Counted from the stretch's first letter, positions 18,604 to 27,653 are shown. The stretch: 64,000 bases of DNA from Xanthocytophaga flava (GCA_030068525.1 JASJOS010000011.1:124001-188000), one strand, 5' to 3'. Made by a program: numbers and translations. The notes: generated by a model from the sequence alone, not told the origin.

Positions 18604-19827
18604 ATGCAACTAATCGAAGTTACAACTCCTGCACACCGCAAAGAATTTCTGGAATTGCCTGTTCGTATCTATAGAAACGACCCTAACTGGATTCGGCCAT
18701 TGGATCAGGACATTGAAAAGGTGTTTGACCCTGCAAAGAATCCGTTTTTTAAACATGGAGAATGTATACGTTGGTTGTTGCAGGATAGTAGCGGTAAAGT
18801 AATTGGGCGTGTAGCTGCATTCATTGATCGGGAGTCAACGGTTAAGACATGGACTTTTCCTGATGGAACAGTACGAAAAGATCAGCCTACCGGGGGAATG
18901 GGGTTCTTTGAATGTATCAATGACCAGAAAGCTGCTTTTACATTATTTGATGCCTGCAAGCAGTGGCTTGAAGTACGAGGTATGGAAGCCATGGATGGTC
19001 CTATCAACTTTGGAGAAAGAGATCAGTGGTGGGGACTGCTGGTTGATGGTTTCTTACCTCCAAACTATGGTATGTTTTACCATATGCCCTATTACAAAGA
19101 ACTCTTTGAAGCGTATGGTTTTCAAGTATTTTTTAATCAATATACATATTACCGCACAGTAAAGGCTCCCTTACATCCTGCAGTATTTGCTCGTGCAGAT
19201 CGTGTTCGTAGTAACCCTGATTATACATTTGACCATATTAAAAAGAATAACCTGGAGAAATATACAGAGGATTTTCGGGTTATATTTAATAGATCATGGG
19301 GAGAAATTAAAGCAGGTGAGGGTGAGATGAGTTACGAACAAAGCAGATCAATAATGAAACAACTCAAGCCTATTATCGATGAAAAACTGATCTGGTTTGG
19401 TTATTATAAAGGAGAGCCTATTGGCTTTTTTGTGATGCTACCCGAAATGAATCAGATTTTCCGCCATATGAACGGAAAATTTGATTTGCTCGCTAAGATT
19501 AAGTTTCTGTGGCACCAGTGGCGTGGTACATCCCGGAAAATGTTTGGAGTAGTTTTTGGTGTTGTACCTGAGCATCAGGGAAAAGCTGTTGATGCAGCTA
19601 TTGTAATGGCTGCCAGAGACCTTATTCAAGATCATTATGACCGATACGACGATCTGGAGATGAACTGGATAGGAGATTTTAACCCACCTATGATGAAAGT
19701 GGTTGAATTAATGGGAGGCAAAATCATAAAGGTGCATGCTACTTACCGAAAGCTATTTGATGAATCCAAGCCTTTTGAGCGGCATCCGATTCTCAAAAAA
19801 GGACCTGCCAAGACGAATCCGTCTTGA
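18604..19827 (+). CDS. GNAT-like N-acetyltransferase family protein
   Basis: The protein has 407 residues. The N-terminal half starts with LIEVTTPAHRKEFLELPVRIYRNDPNWI and contains a GNAT-like strand (GKVIGRVAAFIDRE) and GMGFFECINDQKAAFTLFDA. The C-terminal half (KPIIDEKLIWFGYYKGEPIGFFVMLPEMN and GVVPEHQGKAVDAAIVMAA) is a second acetyl-CoA-binding-like unit. This two-domain family is widespread in Bacteroidota and not biochemically defined as far as I know. A TATTTTTG box at 18570-18577 lies just upstream. It is followed by a kinase gene on the same strand after 115 bases that has its own promoter box. Confidence 0.78.
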   Translation: MQLIEVTTPAHRKEFLELPVRIYRNDPNWIRPLDQDIEKVFDPAKNPFFKHGECIRWLLQDSSGKVIGRVAAFIDRESTVKTWTFPDGTVRKDQPTGGMGFFECINDQKAAFTLFDACKQWLEVRGMEAMDGPINFGERDQWWGLLVDGFLPPNYGMFYHMPYYKELFEAYGFQVFFNQYTYYRTVKAPLHPAVFARADRVRSNPDYTFDHIKKNNLEKYTEDFRVIFNRSWGEIKAGEGEMSYEQSRSIMKQLKPIIDEKLIWFGYYKGEPIGFFVMLPEMNQIFRHMNGKFDLLAKIKFLWHQWRGTSRKMFGVVFGVVPEHQGKAVDAAIVMAARDLIQDHYDRYDDLEMNWIGDFNPPMMKVVELMGGKIIKVHATYRKLFDESKPFERHPILKKGPAKTNPS

Positions 19828-19888
19828 AAATTACAGCCAGGTGTTTACTCCTGACCTCTTTTCAGAATTAATTCCTGGAAAAAAGTAC

Positions 19889-19896
19889 TACTTTTG
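19889..19896 (+). promoter_or_regulatory. -7 box upstream of PfkB kinase gene
   Basis: TACTTTTG matches TAnnTTTG, 46 bases before the start codon. The -33 element is not clear. Confidence 0.5.
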
Positions 19897-19942
19897 AGTC
19901 TTTATAGAATATATACCATCTAAACAATTAACTATCAACGAA

Positions 19943-20866
19943 ATGAGCTTAATCGCAGTGGGAACGGTGGCATTTGATGCCCTCGAAACACCTTTTGGAA
20001 AAACAGATAAAATCATTGGTGGCTCTGCTACATATATAACATTGGCGGCTTCTTATTTTACAAAAGATGTGAAACTGGTGGCAGTGGTTGGAGATGACTT
20101 TGCTACTTCTGATATTACTATGCTTCAGGAGCATGGTATCAGCACAGAAGGTTTGCAGATCAAAGCTGGTGAAAAATCGTTTTTCTGGTCAGGTCGTTAC
20201 CACAACGATATGAATAGCCGTGATACACTGGTAACTGAGTTGAATGTATTGGCAACATTTGATCCGGTTATTCCGGAATCTTATCAGGACTGTGAGTTTT
20301 TGATGCTGGGGAATCTGACTCCTGCTGTTCAGAAGCAGGTTATTCAGCGTTTGAAACGCCGTCCAAAGTTAATCATGATGGATACGATGAACTTCTGGAT
20401 GAATACTGCATGGGATGAACTGATGGATGTGATCAACCATGTGGATGTGTTGTCTATTAATGACGAGGAAGCTCGCCAGTTGTCAGGAGAATACTCATTG
20501 CGTAAGGCTGCTTCTAAAATCTTAACGCTTGGACCTAAGTATCTGATTATTAAAAAAGGTGAGCATGGGGCATACTTGTTTAAAAAAGATCAGGTGTTTT
20601 TTGCACCCGCACTTCCTCTGGAAGAAGTATTCGACCCAACAGGAGCTGGTGATACGTTTGCAGGTGGCTTTATTGGGTATCTGGCTAGCACAGGTGATAT
20701 CTCTTTTGACAACATGAAACGGGGTATTATCTATGCTTCGGCTTTGGCTTCTTTCTGTGTAGAGAAGTTTGGAACAGAGCGGATCGTAAATCTGGATAAG
20801 AACGAACTGGATAGCAGAGTGCAGGAGTTTGTTGATCTGGTGCAGTTTGAAATCACAATGGCGTAA
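19943..20866 (+). CDS. PfkB family sugar or nucleoside kinase
   Basis: The protein has 307 residues with the ribokinase fold. The second PfkB signature with the catalytic Asp is clear: EVFDPTGAGDTFAGGFIGYL near residue 235 (DTGAGD-type anion hole, here DPTGAGD). The N-terminal region shows GGSATYITLAASYF. Bacteroidota members of this branch are annotated only as sugar kinases, and the substrate cannot be told from the sequence. The gene has its own promoter box and its own terminator. Confidence 0.9.
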   Translation: MSLIAVGTVAFDALETPFGKTDKIIGGSATYITLAASYFTKDVKLVAVVGDDFATSDITMLQEHGISTEGLQIKAGEKSFFWSGRYHNDMNSRDTLVTELNVLATFDPVIPESYQDCEFLMLGNLTPAVQKQVIQRLKRRPKLIMMDTMNFWMNTAWDELMDVINHVDVLSINDEEARQLSGEYSLRKAASKILTLGPKYLIIKKGEHGAYLFKKDQVFFAPALPLEEVFDPTGAGDTFAGGFIGYLASTGDISFDNMKRGIIYASALASFCVEKFGTERIVNLDKNELDSRVQEFVDLVQFEITMA

Positions 20867-20883
20867 TATTTCTGATGATACGC

Positions 20884-20914
20884 AAGCCCTGTCTGCTACA
20901 GACAGGGCTTTTTA
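20884..20914 (+). terminator. intrinsic terminator of kinase gene
   Basis: A 12-bp stem (aagccctgtctg and its complement) with a 3-base loop is followed by a T-run. Confidence 0.9.
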
Positions 20915-20961
20915 TTTATATTGGCAGTCATACCTGTTACAAATGAATACACCAGTAGTCA

Positions 20962-21480
20962 ATGAATCTGAAAGAACAATTACTAAAGGAACATAGCAAA
21001 GAAAACACACTAGCAATAGCAAAATACATTTCCTATGACTCACAACGATTTTCTGAGCTGATAGAGCTGTTTTTAAGTGGAGAATATCGCCTGAGTCAGA
21101 GAGCTGCATGGCCTGTTTCGTATTGTGTAGAGGAGTACCCGAATTTGATACAACCCTATTTATCCCAGATTATTACAATTGCACAACAAAAAGATATACA
21201 CCCTGCCGTAACCCGGAATGTATTGCGGTTGTTGCAGAATATAACTATCCCTGAAGAACTGGAAGGTGAAATTATTGATTTCTGCTTTGTTATTCTCAAA
21301 GATCGGTCTCAACCCAGTGCAATCCGGGCTTTTGCTATTACTGTAGCTGCTAATATCTGCCAACAATACGAAGAACTGCAACAGGAGCTTTGTCTACTGA
21401 TAGAAGATCACTTGCCGTATGAGAAACCAGCGTTTAAAAGCAGAGCCACCAAATTACTGCGAATGGTGAAAGGACAATAA
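20962..21480 (+). CDS. HEAT-like repeat protein of unknown function
   Basis: The protein has 172 residues, all alpha-helical, with repeated helix pairs such as YRLSQRAAWPVSYCVEEYP, PAVTRNVLRLLQNITIPEEL and PSAIRAFAITVAANICQQY. This is the pattern of armadillo/HEAT repeats, which usually bind proteins. No catalytic motif is seen. It lies just upstream of ychF, 73 bases away, and could share its transcript. Confidence 0.72.
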   Translation: MNLKEQLLKEHSKENTLAIAKYISYDSQRFSELIELFLSGEYRLSQRAAWPVSYCVEEYPNLIQPYLSQIITIAQQKDIHPAVTRNVLRLLQNITIPEELEGEIIDFCFVILKDRSQPSAIRAFAITVAANICQQYEELQQELCLLIEDHLPYEKPAFKSRATKLLRMVKGQ

Positions 21481-21553
21481 TTCTGATTTATTTTATTAAC
21501 TTCGCCCCCGCATTTTTAACATTTACTATTCACTTATTAATTTATATTTCTCC

Positions 21554-22651
21554 ATGGGTCTTCAATGTGGGATCGTAGGTCTACCTAATGTTGGAAAATC
21601 TACTCTTTTTTCAGCTTTGACCAATATTCAGAATGTGGCAGCCAATTACGAGTTTGCTACCATTGATCCCAATATCGGTATCGTAGATGTACCTGACCAA
21701 CGGTTACAGATATTAGAAGGTATTGTGAATCCTCAGCGTGTGGTACCTGCTACTATTGAGTTTGTAGATATTGCAGGTCTGGTAAAAGGGGCTAGTAAAG
21801 GTGGTGGCCGTGGGAATGCCTTTCTTACCAACATTCGGGAAGTAGATGCAACCGTACATGTAATTCGTTGCTTTGATGATCCGAATATTGTACGTTCTTC
21901 AGGTCCTGTCAACCCTGCTTCAGATAAAGAAGTGATTGAATTCGAATTGCAGTTAAAGGATCTGGATTCGGTAGAGAAGAAGCTATCAAAAGTAGAACGT
22001 GCTGCCAAAGCTGGAGATGCCAAATCAAAGTCAGAACTGGCAGCCTTACAACGATACAAAGCTCACTTGGAACAAGGCAAAAATGCTCGTACCATGGACG
22101 CAACAGAAGAAGAGAGAGAAGCCGTTGCCGATTTGTTTCTGTTGACATTAAAACCAATGTTATACATTGCCAATGTAGATGAAAACAATCTCCATGAAGA
22201 CAATGATTATGTAAAGGCCTTGCGTGAAGCTGTAAAGCCAGAAGGTGCTGAGGTATTACGTATTTGTGCAGCTCTGGAAGCACAAATTGCTGAGATTACA
22301 GATCAGGAAGAGAAGGAAATGTTTCTGAGCGAGTATGGATTGAAGGAGTCAGGGTTGGATCAGATGATACGTGCAGGGTATGCATTGTTGGATCTGATTA
22401 CCTATTTCACAGCTGGTGTGAAAGAAGTACGTGCCTGGACTATCCGTAAAGGCTGGAAAGCACCCCAGGCAGCCGGTGTGATTCACTCGGATTTTGAGAG
22501 AGGGTTTATCCGTGCAGAGGTGATTAAGATCGCTGATTATGAAAAATACAAGTCTGAAGCGGCTTGTCGTGAAGCTGGAAAAATATCTGTGGAAGGTAAA
22601 GAATATGTGGTAGCAGACGGCGATATCATGCACTTCCGCTTTAACGTCTAA
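21554..22651 (+). CDS. ychF: YchF/OLA1 family redox-regulated ATPase
   Basis: The protein has 365 residues. The Obg-related P-loop protein has G1 GLPNVGKSTLFSAL at residues 8-21, G3 DIAGLVKGASKGGGRG, a coiled-coil insert (about 130-200), and the C-terminal TGS domain ending GDIMHFRFNV. YchF prefers ATP over GTP because of its altered G4 motif, binds ribosomes and responds to oxidative stress. It is universally conserved and here precedes the tRNA-Leu gene. Confidence 0.96.
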   Translation: MGLQCGIVGLPNVGKSTLFSALTNIQNVAANYEFATIDPNIGIVDVPDQRLQILEGIVNPQRVVPATIEFVDIAGLVKGASKGGGRGNAFLTNIREVDATVHVIRCFDDPNIVRSSGPVNPASDKEVIEFELQLKDLDSVEKKLSKVERAAKAGDAKSKSELAALQRYKAHLEQGKNARTMDATEEEREAVADLFLLTLKPMLYIANVDENNLHEDNDYVKALREAVKPEGAEVLRICAALEAQIAEITDQEEKEMFLSEYGLKESGLDQMIRAGYALLDLITYFTAGVKEVRAWTIRKGWKAPQAAGVIHSDFERGFIRAEVIKIADYEKYKSEAACREAGKISVEGKEYVVADGDIMHFRFNV

Positions 22652-22722
22652 GTGTAATATGGATTGCAAAGGCTGATTATCAGAGTGATATATTTATGGT
22701 GAATATTTTTTAATGCAAATGC

Positions 22723-22752
22723 TTGCTCCGAAAATAGAATTCTCTACCTTTG
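22723..22752 (+). promoter_or_regulatory. complete Bacteroidota promoter of the tRNA-Leu gene
   Basis: TTG (22723-22725) is followed after 19 bases by TACCTTTG (22745-22752), a full match to the Bacteroidota consensus, placed 22 bases before the tRNA. Confidence 0.8.
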
Positions 22753-22774
22753 CAGTCCGTTTCCAAATTTACAA

Positions 22775-22857
22775 GCCCGAGTGGCGGAACTGGTAGACGC
22801 GCACGACTCAAAATCGTGTTCCTTCACGGAGTGCCGGTTCGATTCCGGCCTCGGGTA
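22775..22857 (+). tRNA. tRNA-Leu (anticodon CAA)
   Basis: The 83-nt gene has a type-II long variable arm. The acceptor stem gcccgag pairs with ctcgggt (one G-U pair) and the discriminator base is A. The anticodon arm cacga-ctcaaaa-tcgtg reads CAA for UUG. The T-arm ccggttcgattccgg is perfect. CCA is not encoded. The last 13 bases are part of the attL repeat, so the mobile element has replaced the 3' end with an identical copy and the gene stays functional. Confidence 0.97.
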
Positions 22858-22860
22858 CTA
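22845..22860 (+). repeat. attL (16-bp direct repeat within tRNA-Leu 3' end)
   Basis: The core ccggcctcgggtacta spans the last 13 bases of the tRNA gene and 3 bases beyond. It is exactly repeated at 47480-47495. Confidence 0.9.
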
Positions 22861-22917
22861 GATCCTAAAAGTAACTACTTGATAGTCAAAAGTTTATAAC
22901 TAAATTCAAAACTACAA

Positions 22918-22933
22918 GGGACGTTTTAAGGAC
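22918..22933 (+). repeat. integrase arm-type repeat, left copy
   Basis: gggacgttttaaggac differs at one base from gggacgttttagggac at 47348-47363. Both have the same orientation and lie just inside the element ends, as expected for integrase arm-binding sites. Confidence 0.65.
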
Positions 22934-22942
22934 AGATTTGCA

Positions 22943-22973
22943 AGGCTATCCCTCACCGGATGGCCTTTTTTCA
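22943..22973 (+). terminator. hairpin with T-run near attL
   Basis: ggctatcc pairs with ggatggcc (including G-U) and is followed by a run of T residues. It could end tRNA-Leu transcription now that the original terminator is displaced. Confidence 0.55.
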
Positions 22974-23005
22974 TTATTGAGTAAACTTGTTTACTCAATA
23001 ATGAA
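22970..23005. repeat. 17-bp perfect inverted repeat near the left end of the element
   Basis: Left arm 22970-22986 and right arm 22989-23005 are perfect complements with a 2-base spacer (arm ttcattattgagtaaac). It is AT-rich and lacks a flanking T-run, so a protein-binding site is more likely than a terminator. Confidence 0.6.
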
Positions 23006-23129
23006 TAAGTGTTTTTGCAGATATTTATTAATATCTATTAATGTTCGTACTCTCGTTCAGATTTTATAACCTTATTCAGTTTTGTTGAGTGGCCTTATTG
23101 ACATGCTTGCTTATGTAAAGCAGTTAACA

Positions 23130-23915
23130 CTATTTTATTAGTCCTCTTTCTTTTTTGGTTTTCTCAATTAATGCAGGAATTTCAATCATGTTTTCAATTG
23201 GAGTCCCTAAATAGTCTAGTACTTTTAACCCTAATTTAGTGGGTTTACATAATCTCTCTCCACCTACAAGTCCTCCTCGCATACTAAGTAACTCAACAAC
23301 CCCTATTGAAATCATATAATCTAGACTTGCTTCAATAGTATCACTGCTTTTAATGGGATCAATATTATGATCTTGAAAAGCAACGACTACCACTAGTTCT
23401 CTTTCAAAGCCAAAGAACTGATCTCCAGGTGATTTTGGATTATAATTACTTCCTAATTTCACCGAGTCTTTACCCATTGACATTATGATAGATTTGGTTA
23501 TGAAATGCAAAATAGAGGATTGTAAGGGACTAATTCTGTTGATCGTATCAAGTACCATATCTTTTTCAGTATCATCTGACAACTGTACAGTACTTGCATT
23601 TGCTAAAAACTCAGAAAGCATTTTCCTCTTTTCTTGTCTATCTTCCTCTTTTCCTAAAATTGCAGTTCTCTCAATTAACCTTTTAGCCTCTTCCGATTGT
23701 AAATACTGCTGATCAACCTTATCTTTTAACTCATCTAGCCTTTTTGCATAATCTAGCAAAATGCTTTTTATGTTCTTTGTCTGTTTATAGCTCTTGTACT
23801 CAGTCCAGCCAGTTGCTAGACTAGAAACTATTGGAAAAGCAGATGCGGCGGTTATTAGTGTGGATTCAACTAATAATGCGATTTTGTTGTCGTTAGTAAG
23901 AAAGTCATTAGCCAT
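23130..23915 (-). CDS. Abi-alpha/DUF4393-like protein, candidate defence gene
   Basis: The protein has 261 residues. A hydrophobic segment lies near residues 12-35 (LLVESTLITAASAFPIVSSL), followed by a basic/coiled region. Then RKMLSEFLANAST and INRISPLQSSILHFI resemble the core pattern of Abi-alpha proteins (an aspartate/asparagine-rich ANLLASA motif followed by a LSPxxAxIL motif). The last third (EASLDYMISIGVVEL to LGLKVLDYL) reads like a winged helix. Abi-alpha members are linked to phage abortive infection. It is the first gene inside attL and lies 76 bases downstream of the Mrr-like nuclease gene on the same strand, a likely operon. The family call rests on motif resemblance only. Confidence 0.6.
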   Translation of the reverse strand: MANDFLTNDNKIALLVESTLITAASAFPIVSSLATGWTEYKSYKQTKNIKSILLDYAKRLDELKDKVDQQYLQSEEAKRLIERTAILGKEEDRQEKRKMLSEFLANASTVQLSDDTEKDMVLDTINRISPLQSSILHFITKSIIMSMGKDSVKLGSNYNPKSPGDQFFGFERELVVVVAFQDHNIDPIKSSDTIEASLDYMISIGVVELLSMRGGLVGGERLCKPTKLGLKVLDYLGTPIENMIEIPALIEKTKKERGLIK

Positions 23916-23991
23916 GTTTAATAAAGAATATTAATAAGCTTTTATGAACTGTTTTATGATAAGTAACCTTTATATCCTATATATAGGCTGT

Positions 23992-25083
23992 TTATTCCTC
24001 TATAATCCATTCGGAAAAAGTAATGTCTTTTTTTTCGTCATCTGATGAATAAACCTGTTCGACAAGTAGTTCTACTTCATAATCTGGTTCTACGATTATA
24101 TTAATTTCATTCTCTCTATCAAAATTGCGCGCTAATAAATGACATTTCACTGTTACCTCCTCAGCATCAAAATCCGGAATACAATAACAGGTAAAAGAAC
24201 GAGTATCTTTTTGAATTAAAGGACTATTATTTAAAGGTTTACATATCACTAATCTATCTTCCTGGTATGCCCAAGTGGTACAAAGTGCATAATTCGGAGA
24301 CAGATTAAATATGTTAGGACGAGGGCTGTCATCTTCTAGCTTCTTAACATTATTAGAGAATGTCAACCTTAGTTTCCAATCTTCTAGAACTATACTACCC
24401 GTATTTTTGATAGTTATGACTAATTTGCACCAACTTTTATTTGTTTTACCAAATGGCATTTTCGGTTTTTCAAACATCCAAGCAATAGAAGCATGTTTAT
24501 TAAAATCGTGCTTTTGGGGTGGATTCTGGGTGTATGTAGTAATGGTTTTGAGAAACTTAGGTCGGATTGCGCCATTATCATGTCCTGTATCTATAGTAAT
24601 AGAAACATCGAACTGATCTTTAAACTGGATATTGTTAACATACCAATTAAAAGTATCTCGATTCTCTTCTATGAGATCGACAAGGTCTTGCCAACAATAA
24701 AGCACTATTTCGAATCTTCCATTCTTACTACTCTCTTGGTCTTTAATACGAATGTATTTTTCTATTTGAGCATCTTTAGAGGCCGTTGTTGCGAATATCA
24801 GTACTTTCAAATGAGGTTCAAACGTTGAGGCCTTTATAATTTCCTGATCAATTTCTGATTCAGTTAATTTTTTGTCTTCATAATTATCTTTCCCTTTGCA
24901 TTGAATACCCCAGTACTCTGTTTCTCCCTTTGGCTTACCATAGACATCAATACCAGCCTGAGACTGACCAAGCCTGCCGTTCTTCTTAATAGTATGAGGA
25001 CAACCCCAGATCTCTCCAAAAAGCTTTTTACAGAGAGTTTCAAAGTCTTGCCAATTCTCAGGAGGTCTAATAGATTTTTTCAC
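23992..25083 (-). CDS. Mrr-like PD-(D/E)XK nuclease with beta-rich C-terminal domain
   Basis: The protein has 363 residues. The N-terminal 150 are a restriction-endonuclease fold of the Mrr type: E15 in NWQDFETLCKKLF, D46 in GQSQAGIDVYGK, and the Q61-C-K63 of YWGIQCKGKD, giving the D-Q/ExK catalytic arrangement. The same N-terminal module is found in several anti-phage proteins. The remaining 200 residues are beta-rich with an Ig-like feel (KLVITIKNTGSIVLEDWKLRLTF), which could be a sensor or oligomerisation domain. It is divergent from the GHKL-ATPase/nuclease gene with 204 bases between them, and upstream of the Abi-alpha-like gene. It is predicted to cut DNA; the trigger is unknown. Confidence 0.78.
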   Translation of the reverse strand: MKKSIRPPENWQDFETLCKKLFGEIWGCPHTIKKNGRLGQSQAGIDVYGKPKGETEYWGIQCKGKDNYEDKKLTESEIDQEIIKASTFEPHLKVLIFATTASKDAQIEKYIRIKDQESSKNGRFEIVLYCWQDLVDLIEENRDTFNWYVNNIQFKDQFDVSITIDTGHDNGAIRPKFLKTITTYTQNPPQKHDFNKHASIAWMFEKPKMPFGKTNKSWCKLVITIKNTGSIVLEDWKLRLTFSNNVKKLEDDSPRPNIFNLSPNYALCTTWAYQEDRLVICKPLNNSPLIQKDTRSFTCYCIPDFDAEEVTVKCHLLARNFDRENEINIIVEPDYEVELLVEQVYSSDDEKKDITFSEWIIEE

Positions 25084-25287
25084 AACTAATAAGGCATATA
25101 GTTCTACTCGTTAAGTTTATAAATTCAAGCAATAAGAATCAATCCCGGAAAGTAGGTATTTAATATACCCAAAAGTAGGTAACTATCTAGGGTAAAATCA
25201 CCTTGTTAAAACAGGTGAAAATACCTTTTCAAATGCATTGTGATTAACAATACTATTGTATATCATTGGGTTAAAACTATATTTTAG

Positions 25288-27330
25288 ATGGAAAAAGCTA
25301 CATTCTTAACAAATATTGCAGGTAAAGTTAGAAATACCAGACTACCTAAGGCCAAAGCTTTATGGCCATTATATGAGGTAATAAGCAATTCAATACACGC
25401 GATAGAGGAAAAAGGAATATTAAAAGATGGATATGTTAAGATCTATATAGTAAGACAAGGTGATCCAAATGTATTAAGAACTTTAGGTCAAGTCGAGGTT
25501 TACCCGATTAAGTCATTCAAAATAGTAGACAATGGAATAGGTTTTAATGACAGTAATTTTACTTCTTTTTTAACCGCAGAATCAGATTACAAAGTAGAAA
25601 AAGGAGCTAAAGGAGTTGGTAGGTTTGTTTGTTTGAAAGCTTTTAATTCGGTGCATATTAAAAGCATGTATACTGGAAAGGGCTCGAAACATTTTACAAG
25701 AGAATTCACCTTAAAGCCACAAGGTAACGGGATATTTGATTATACTATTAGTGAGCATGAAAACGAATTTTCAGATGAATTATCCACTACTGTTACACTC
25801 AATCAATATATTGATGATTACAATGCTCACTGTCCCAGGCTATTAAATGATTTAGCAGAAAAAATAATAGAACATTTTTTAATTTACTTTATTTTAGACA
25901 AATGTCCCAAGATAGACTTGATAGACAGTAATGAGAAAACCTATAATATAAACGAGTTATATGATAGAACGGTAAAACCTTTTGTTCAATCTGATGAGCT
26001 CCAAATTAAAGGTAATCTATTCAAAATCTCTTTAGTATACCTTTATGAAGTAAAGAATGTTCATAGAATACACTATTGTGCTAATGAGAGGGATGTTAGA
26101 TATGAGAAACTTTCAAAATTTATTCCTGATCTAGGTGATTATCAGAGTGATACAAATGGAGACTTTACTTATCAAGTATATGTTACGGGTGATTATTTAG
26201 ATGCTAATACTGATAACGAAAGAACTGGTTTTCTTTTTCCTGTAGACGACGAGCCACAAACGGAAGAAGAAGAAATGATTATCTCCTTAAAAGATATTAG
26301 AATCCATATCCTTTCATACTTAGAAGAAAAATTCAATATTTATTTGAGCGCATTAAGAGAAGCGAAATTAATTCAGTATAAAGAACATGTATATTATGAA
26401 TCTCCTCAATTTCGTCCTTTAATAAAGTATATGGAGGATGATATTAAAAAACTTCCTCCAAATCTATCAGGCAATAAACTAAATCTGGAATTATACAAAC
26501 TCGAAATGGAGCTAGAAATGAAAGTTAAAGAGCTAGGAGATACTGTATTAGGTAGTATTGCAGATCCAGATGAATACATGGCTTTGTATGAGGAATATAT
26601 CGAAAAGTTTAATGATATAGGAAAGGCTAACTTAGCTAAATATGTAGTACATAGAAAATCAATAATTGAATTACTAGATAAATTTTTAGGGCAAGATGAT
26701 AATGAAGAATTGCAGACTGAGGAAACCATACATAAAATATTTTTTCCTTTAAGGAAGATCTCCGATGAGGTGAACTATGAAAGGCAAAATTTATGGTTAA
26801 TTGATGAAAGGCTTACTTATCATAACTATTTAGCATCCGATAAGCAGATGCGAGCTATAGATGTATTAGAAGATAACGATAGTAATGATCGTCCAGACAT
26901 CTTAGTTTTTAATAATAGTTTCGCATTTGTTGATGATGATGCACCTCATAATTCATTTGTTATAATTGAGTTTAAACGCCCTGAGAGAAATACTTATTCA
27001 TCAGATGACGAAAAAAAGAATCCGGTTGATCAAATAATTAGTTATATAAGAACTATTAGAGAAAATAAAGCAAAAGATAGAAAAGGGAAAATTATACAGG
27101 TTGATAAAGACAGAACTCCATTTTATGCATATATAGTTTGTGACTTTAATGCAAATTTTAATCGAATTTTAGAGGATAGAAGTTTTAAAAAAACACCCGA
27201 TGGTAAAGGATATTTTTTCTATCACACTGAATATTACGCCTATATCGAAGTAATATCTTATCAGAAATTGCTTAAAGATGCTAAAATGAGGAACAGAGTT
27301 CTATTTGATAAATTAGGTTTACCTCATTAA
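25288..27330 (+). CDS. GHKL (Hsp90-like) ATPase fused to a PD-(D/E)XK-like nuclease domain
   Basis: The protein has 680 residues. The N-terminal GHKL ATPase is complete: N-box N34 in LYEVISNSIHAIEE, G1 D81-N-G-I-G in KIVDNGIGF, and the ATP lid G106 to G111 in EKGAKGVGRF. The middle is alpha-helical with a long coiled stretch (about 390-480). The C-terminal 146 residues hold a nuclease-like core with D537 in RPDILVF, then E561-F-K563 in VIIEFKRP, and QIISYIRTIREN, like PD-(D/E)XK enzymes. MutL- and MORC-type GHKL ATPases occur in prokaryotic restriction-modification and defence loci, which fits its place in the island. A 23-bp hairpin closes the gene. Function in defence is inference. Confidence 0.78.
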   Translation: MEKATFLTNIAGKVRNTRLPKAKALWPLYEVISNSIHAIEEKGILKDGYVKIYIVRQGDPNVLRTLGQVEVYPIKSFKIVDNGIGFNDSNFTSFLTAESDYKVEKGAKGVGRFVCLKAFNSVHIKSMYTGKGSKHFTREFTLKPQGNGIFDYTISEHENEFSDELSTTVTLNQYIDDYNAHCPRLLNDLAEKIIEHFLIYFILDKCPKIDLIDSNEKTYNINELYDRTVKPFVQSDELQIKGNLFKISLVYLYEVKNVHRIHYCANERDVRYEKLSKFIPDLGDYQSDTNGDFTYQVYVTGDYLDANTDNERTGFLFPVDDEPQTEEEEMIISLKDIRIHILSYLEEKFNIYLSALREAKLIQYKEHVYYESPQFRPLIKYMEDDIKKLPPNLSGNKLNLELYKLEMELEMKVKELGDTVLGSIADPDEYMALYEEYIEKFNDIGKANLAKYVVHRKSIIELLDKFLGQDDNEELQTEETIHKIFFPLRKISDEVNYERQNLWLIDERLTYHNYLASDKQMRAIDVLEDNDSNDRPDILVFNNSFAFVDDDAPHNSFVIIEFKRPERNTYSSDDEKKNPVDQIISYIRTIRENKAKDRKGKIIQVDKDRTPFYAYIVCDFNANFNRILEDRSFKKTPDGKGYFFYHTEYYAYIEVISYQKLLKDAKMRNRVLFDKLGLPH

Positions 27331-27376
27331 ATGAAAGGCCCCAGTTTCTACGAGGCCTTTCATTTAATGAGGTAAA
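27318..27376 (+). terminator. terminator with 23-bp arms overlapping the gene end
   Basis: The arms 27318-27340 and 27354-27376 are perfect complements with a 13-base loop. The left arm includes the last codons of the GHKL gene. The inner stem ends in ggcctttcattt, giving a T-rich tail. Confidence 0.75.
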
Positions 27377-27653
27377 GTTTCTCTGGTTAGAATTAGTGTG
27401 AAAGAATGAATTAGTGGAAAAATAGTAAATCAATTTCCGATACTTTAACACTGCCCCGTGTATTAGCAGTACTCTCCAGTTTAAGACCTACTTTTTATAG
27501 TTAAAAGAATAGTCAGCAATATAACTATGATTTGCTGTGTGTAGAAGCCTGACAACCAATTTAAGCGTGTTTAGGTTTACGAGGAGAAAAGATAGTTGCT
27601 AATATTGGCAAAATATTCATACAACTCAATGTATAAACACTTCAGTATTATAA
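27377..27653. other. non-coding stretch, nothing recognised
   Basis: AT-rich DNA between the GHKL gene terminator and the end of a convergent small-protein gene. No ORF, repeat or hairpin of note was seen. Confidence 0.5.

Noticed and set aside
23992-25083. Type II restriction enzyme with a partner methylase
   Set aside because: No methyltransferase motifs are found in any neighbouring gene.
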